From NCBI GenBank assembly GCA_022712835.1, contig JAFLJU010000164.1:1-17432 (forward strand): a stretch of 17,432 nt of DNA, given 5' to 3'. Positions within the stretch are counted from its first letter, which is position 1. Each line of letters begins with the position of its first letter. Position numbers and translations under genes: made by a program. Shown in pieces: positions 15,885-17,432 of the stretch. The stretch is from Desulfobacteraceae bacterium (lineage in GTDB: Bacteria; Desulfobacterota; Desulfobacteria; Desulfobacterales; Desulfobacteraceae). Under the pieces are notes generated by a model. It worked only from the letters and a program-made list of their open reading frames with translations, did not search any database and was not told where the DNA came from.

Positions 15885-16274
15885 ATGAATCGATATAATG
15901 CCTTAACGGTACTTGTGGTGGAGGATTCTGCATCTGTCAGAAAAATAATTGTCTCAGTGTTGAACCAGATTGGATTTGTTAAAGTTGAGCAGGCAGAAGA
16001 CGGAAAAGAGGCCCTTGATATCATGGCGTTTATCACTCCGAATCTTGTGATTTCAGACATTAACATGCCCAAGGTTGATGGGCTGGAGTTGCTGTCTGCC
16101 ATGCAGAAGAATCCTGGATTAAAGACAATTCCCTTTGTGGTGCTCACATCACAAACCTCTGACGAGACCTTTAAACAGGTGATGTCCATGGGGACGGCGG
16201 ATTATATAAAAAAACCGTTTTCCAAAGAAAGTCTGATTGTAAAAATCAAATCCATTGTCCAGTGGCTCAATTAA
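15885..16274 (+). CDS. Single-domain CheY-like response regulator
   Basis: 129 residues, one receiver domain and nothing else. The acidic pocket is E13-D14, the phospho-acceptor is D58 (LVISDINMP), and the switch and conserved lysine are T88 (VVLTSQ) and K110 (YIKKPF). All catalytic residues are intact. Such stand-alone receivers act by protein contact, as in chemotaxis or phosphorelays, or are targets of hybrid kinases; there is no DNA-binding domain. GGAG (15876-15879) is 5 nt before the ATG. It starts 38 nt after rnfB on the same strand with no terminator between, so it may be the last gene of the rnf transcript. The partner kinase is not in the window. Confidence 0.9.
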   Translation: MNRYNALTVLVVEDSASVRKIIVSVLNQIGFVKVEQAEDGKEALDIMAFITPNLVISDINMPKVDGLELLSAMQKNPGLKTIPFVVLTSQTSDETFKQVMSMGTADYIKKPFSKESLIVKIKSIVQWLN

Positions 16275-16371
16275 ATCCGGTAAAATTAATTCTGAGATAT
16301 ATTCGGTTGGGGCTATATTTCACGCCTTTTATATTTTTTTGACAAAAAACCACTTCTATCCATAAGGCTGT

Positions 16372-16467
16372 TTCCAACCTATTGGCCTGGGTTTCACCCT
16401 TTTCCTGGCCAAGGCTACCGACTGCAAGAGCAGACCCCAAGAGGCCTGCTGCAATGCCTGGTTAATA
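16372..16467 (-). other. attC-like imperfect palindrome after yoeB (possible cassette recombination site)
   Basis: About 96 bp. In plus coordinates AACC (16376-16379) pairs with GGTT (16460-16463), ATTG (16381-16384) with CAAT (16452-16455), GCCT (16385-16388) with AGGC (16442-16445) and GGG (16389-16391) with CCC (16436-16438). Unpaired bases occur on one arm, as in attC folds. On the minus strand the outer boxes are TATTAAC, containing the yoeB stop codon TAA, and GTTGGAA, compared with the attC consensus RYYYAAC and GTTRRRY (5/7 and 6/7). The inner part has another hairpin (TTGGCC with GGCCAA). A terminator is less likely because no T-run follows. Confidence 0.4.
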
Positions 16468-16716
16468 ATGGTACCTGAGTTGAGCAATTAAAATAGAATT
16501 ATTCTCGATTTTATAGACGATTCGGTGCTCATTGGTTATTCTTCTGGACCAAAACCCAGATAGATTGTGTCTAAGAGCTTCTGGTTTGCCAAGTCCTTCA
16601 TATTTGTTGCGTTGAATGTCTTTGATGAGTTTATTGATTCGCTTAAGAGTCTTTTTGTCTGTTTTTTGCCAAAAAAGATAATCGTCCCAAGCATTTTCAG
16701 AAAATAGAAGTTTCAT
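16462..16716 (-). CDS. yoeB: YoeB toxin (ribosome-dependent mRNA interferase)
   Basis: 84 residues, the same length as E. coli YoeB and matching it along its length (WDDYLFWQKTDKK, GKPEALRHNLSGFWSRRIT, EHRIVY). It cleaves mRNA in the ribosomal A site. Active-site residues are E46, R65, H83 and Y84, at the same numbers as in E. coli, with the C-terminal RYHY intact, so the toxin should be functional. Its start overlaps the yefM stop (ATGA), giving coupled translation of antitoxin then toxin. Its TAA stop lies inside the attC-like element at 16372-16467. Base composition is more AT-rich than the rnf operon, consistent with acquisition by transfer. Confidence 0.95.
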   Translation of the reverse strand: MKLLFSENAWDDYLFWQKTDKKTLKRINKLIKDIQRNKYEGLGKPEALRHNLSGFWSRRITNEHRIVYKIENNSILIAQLRYHY

Positions 16717-16964
16717 TCAATGATCTCTTTTTCTATACCTCTACCAGTATTTAATTCTTCGATTGATTCAATAAGCCTTTTGGCATTTTGGGGGCTTTGC
16801 ATGAGATATGCCGTTTCAGTAAGGGCTTCATAATCCTCAAGAGACATAAGAATTACTGGTTCATTGTTTTTACGAGTGACAATAATAGGGGTATGATCGT
16901 CACAAACCTTTTTCATGGTACCGGCAAGATTATTTCGTGCGCTTGTATATGTTATTGCTCTCAT
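16713..16964 (-). CDS. yefM: YefM antitoxin / operon repressor
   Basis: 83 residues, matching E. coli YefM over the full length (MRAITYTSARNNLAGTMKKV, PIIVTRKNNEPVILMSLEDYEAL, TAYLMQSPQNAKRL, ending EKEIIE). The N-terminal Phd/YefM domain dimerises and binds the operator; the C-terminal half wraps the toxin. GGAGA is 6 nt before the ATG. It is controlled by the promoter at 16997-17025 and the palindromic operator at 16983-17009. First gene of the pair. Confidence 0.95.
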   Translation of the reverse strand: MRAITYTSARNNLAGTMKKVCDDHTPIIVTRKNNEPVILMSLEDYEALTETAYLMQSPQNAKRLIESIEELNTGRGIEKEIIE

Positions 16965-16982
16965 TGGTATTCTCCGATTTTT

Positions 16983-17009
16983 TATTGTACATGTACAATA
17001 TATTGCACA
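16983..17009. promoter_or_regulatory. YefM-YoeB autoregulatory operator
   Basis: A perfect 18-bp palindrome, TATTGTACATGTACAATA (16983-17000), contains two TGTACA cores. A degenerate third copy, TGCACA (17004-17009), lies 12 bp from the second. TGTACA cores in a long and a short repeat 12 bp apart are what I recall for the E. coli yefM operator. It overlaps the -10 of the promoter, as needed for repression. Confidence 0.8.
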
Positions 17010-17025
17010 TACGAAAGCATGTCAA
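16997..17025 (-). promoter_or_regulatory. Promoter of yefM-yoeB
   Basis: On the minus strand a consensus TTGACA (17025-17020), a 17-nt spacer, then TATATT (17002-16997). The -10 lies within the operator. Confidence 0.8.
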
Positions 17026-17041
17026 TTGGAATATGTATTAA

Positions 17042-17137
17042 GGCATAACTGTGAGCTCACGGGCCACAGACCGGCAGGGAAGGCATAAGGGGTAAGGACC
17101 GCGCCCCTTGTGGCCCACTGCTATGGATAGTTATACC
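17042..17137 (-). other. attC-like imperfect palindrome upstream of yefM (possible cassette recombination site)
   Basis: 96 bp. Outer arms GGCATAACT (17042-17050) and AGTTATACC (17129-17137) pair at 8 of 9 positions. Inner arms GGGCCACA (17061-17068) and TGTGGCCC (17109-17116) pair perfectly, and apical AAGGGG (17087-17092) pairs with CCCCTT (17104-17109). On the minus strand the outer boxes are GTATAAC and GTTATGC, each 6/7 to attC RYYYAAC and GTTRRRY. The TAA inside the first box is the stop codon of the small gene at 17131-17265. The 11-13 nt spacers between outer and inner arms are longer than in textbook attC sites. Alternatives are a MITE or another structured repeat. Confidence 0.45.
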
Positions 17138-17265
17138 TGGATCTTTTTCATATAAACTTTTGAATTATTACCACCAAAGTTTTCAAGTTCACCAAAAAAT
17201 AGCAGTTCCTGGTCAACGATCTCAGAGTATGGTTTTCTGATTTTGTCAAAATTAGGTTGAAGCAT
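17131..17265 (-). CDS. Small hypothetical protein, stop codon inside the attC-like element
   Basis: 44 codons from ATG 17265, beginning MLQPNFDKIRKPYSEIVDQE, with a mixed charged/hydrophobic composition that looks like a real protein, not random sequence. I do not recognise a family. No good ribosome site is seen before the ATG, so it may be coupled to the gene upstream, which ends 31 nt earlier. The TAA stop sits exactly in the outer box of the element at 17042-17137. Either it is a complete small cassette gene, or a longer gene truncated when the element joined. Confidence 0.5.
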   Translation of the reverse strand: MLQPNFDKIRKPYSEIVDQELLFFGELENFGGNNSKVYMKKIQV

Positions 17266-17296
17266 CTATATAACACTTAGATCAGTATTTACTTTT

Positions 17297-17432
17297 TCAG
17301 GCTTGATCTTGAATCAGAGCCATCAGGTCTTCCAAATCTGAAACTGCTTTTTTAAATTTATACTTTCCGATGTGTTTATCGAGTTTTTTAATTTCATGGA
17401 AAATGTCATCCGCCCATTTATATTCTTTTATT
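17297..17432 (-). CDS. Hypothetical protein, C-terminal part (cut by window edge)
   Basis: 44 codons plus stop, open to the right edge. The visible part is highly charged and helical (EYKWADDIFHEIKKLDKH, then KAVSDLEDLMALIQDQA), clearly protein-like and soluble. I do not recognise the family. It is on the same strand as, and 31 nt upstream of, the small gene at 17131-17265, so they may form a two-gene unit; small two-gene cassettes are often toxin-antitoxin pairs, but nothing here proves that. Confidence 0.55.
   Translation of the reverse strand, partial: IKEYKWADDIFHEIKKLDKHIGKYKFKKAVSDLEDLMALIQDQA

Noticed and set aside
16267..16461. In-frame continuation after the yoeB stop reading GIAAGLLGSALAVGSLGQ, resembling an ATP synthase c-subunit helix
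   Set aside because: It has no start codon, no conserved ARQP loop or carboxylate helix, and lies on the attC-like palindrome, which explains the repetitive sequence better.
1..17432. CRISPR array, tRNA, rRNA, prophage or insertion sequence
   Set aside because: No regularly spaced repeats, no tRNA-like cloverleaf, no transposase or phage protein was recognised on either strand.

Overview
The window looks like chromosomal DNA of an anaerobic, probably sulfate-reducing bacterium of the Desulfobacterota (Desulfobacteraceae-like). This is an inference from protein character: a complete rnfCDGEAB cluster, a stand-alone flavodoxin, a YkgJ-type cysteine-cluster protein and a CheY-like regulator. 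No rRNA or tRNA is present to confirm the taxonomy.

Layout, left to right. (1) 1-427, minus: N-terminal part of a secreted solute-binding-type sensor, cut by the window edge. (2) 782-2437, plus: a zinc N-acyl-D-amino-acid deacylase-type amidohydrolase. It converges on (3) 2695-3996, minus: a secreted agmatine/peptidylarginine-deiminase-family enzyme. (4) 4287-6834: the divergent pair ilvY/ilvC. It has an enterobacterial-style class II ketol-acid reductoisomerase, a LysR-type dyad between the genes, and good terminators after each gene. (5) 7067-7888: NADH pyrophosphatase nudC, converging on (6) a minus-strand pair, flavodoxin then YkgJ-type protein. (7) 9405-10319: tandem universal stress protein with a C10 tract inside the coding region. 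(8) 10389-15846: the Rnf ferredoxin:NAD+ oxidoreductase operon rnfC-D-G-E-A-B. It has tight or overlapping junctions, a tiny hydrophobic ORF with a perfect Shine-Dalgarno between rnfE and rnfA, an extended RnfA tail, and an RnfB with extra cysteines. A single-domain response regulator follows 38 nt later. (9) 16372-17432, minus: an AT-richer block with a yefM-yoeB toxin-antitoxin pair under a recognisable promoter/operator, and two further small genes.

The most interesting signal is in block 9. Two imperfect palindromes of about 96 bp (16372-16467 and 17042-17137) bracket the toxin-antitoxin pair. Each has attC-like outer boxes, and each contains the stop codon of the gene preceding it. This is how integron gene cassettes are built, and it suggests that the right end of the window is the tail of a cassette array whose integrase would lie further right, outside the window. 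This is inference from the sequence alone; the box matches are imperfect.

How the genes work together. Rnf couples reduced ferredoxin to NAD+ reduction and ion pumping. Flavodoxin, NudC and Usp are plausible redox or stress companions. IlvY senses acetolactate or acetohydroxybutyrate and activates ilvC for branched-chain amino acid synthesis. No ApbE flavin transferase and no multihaem cytochrome gene is in the window, although RnfD and RnfG both carry the covalent-FMN motif.
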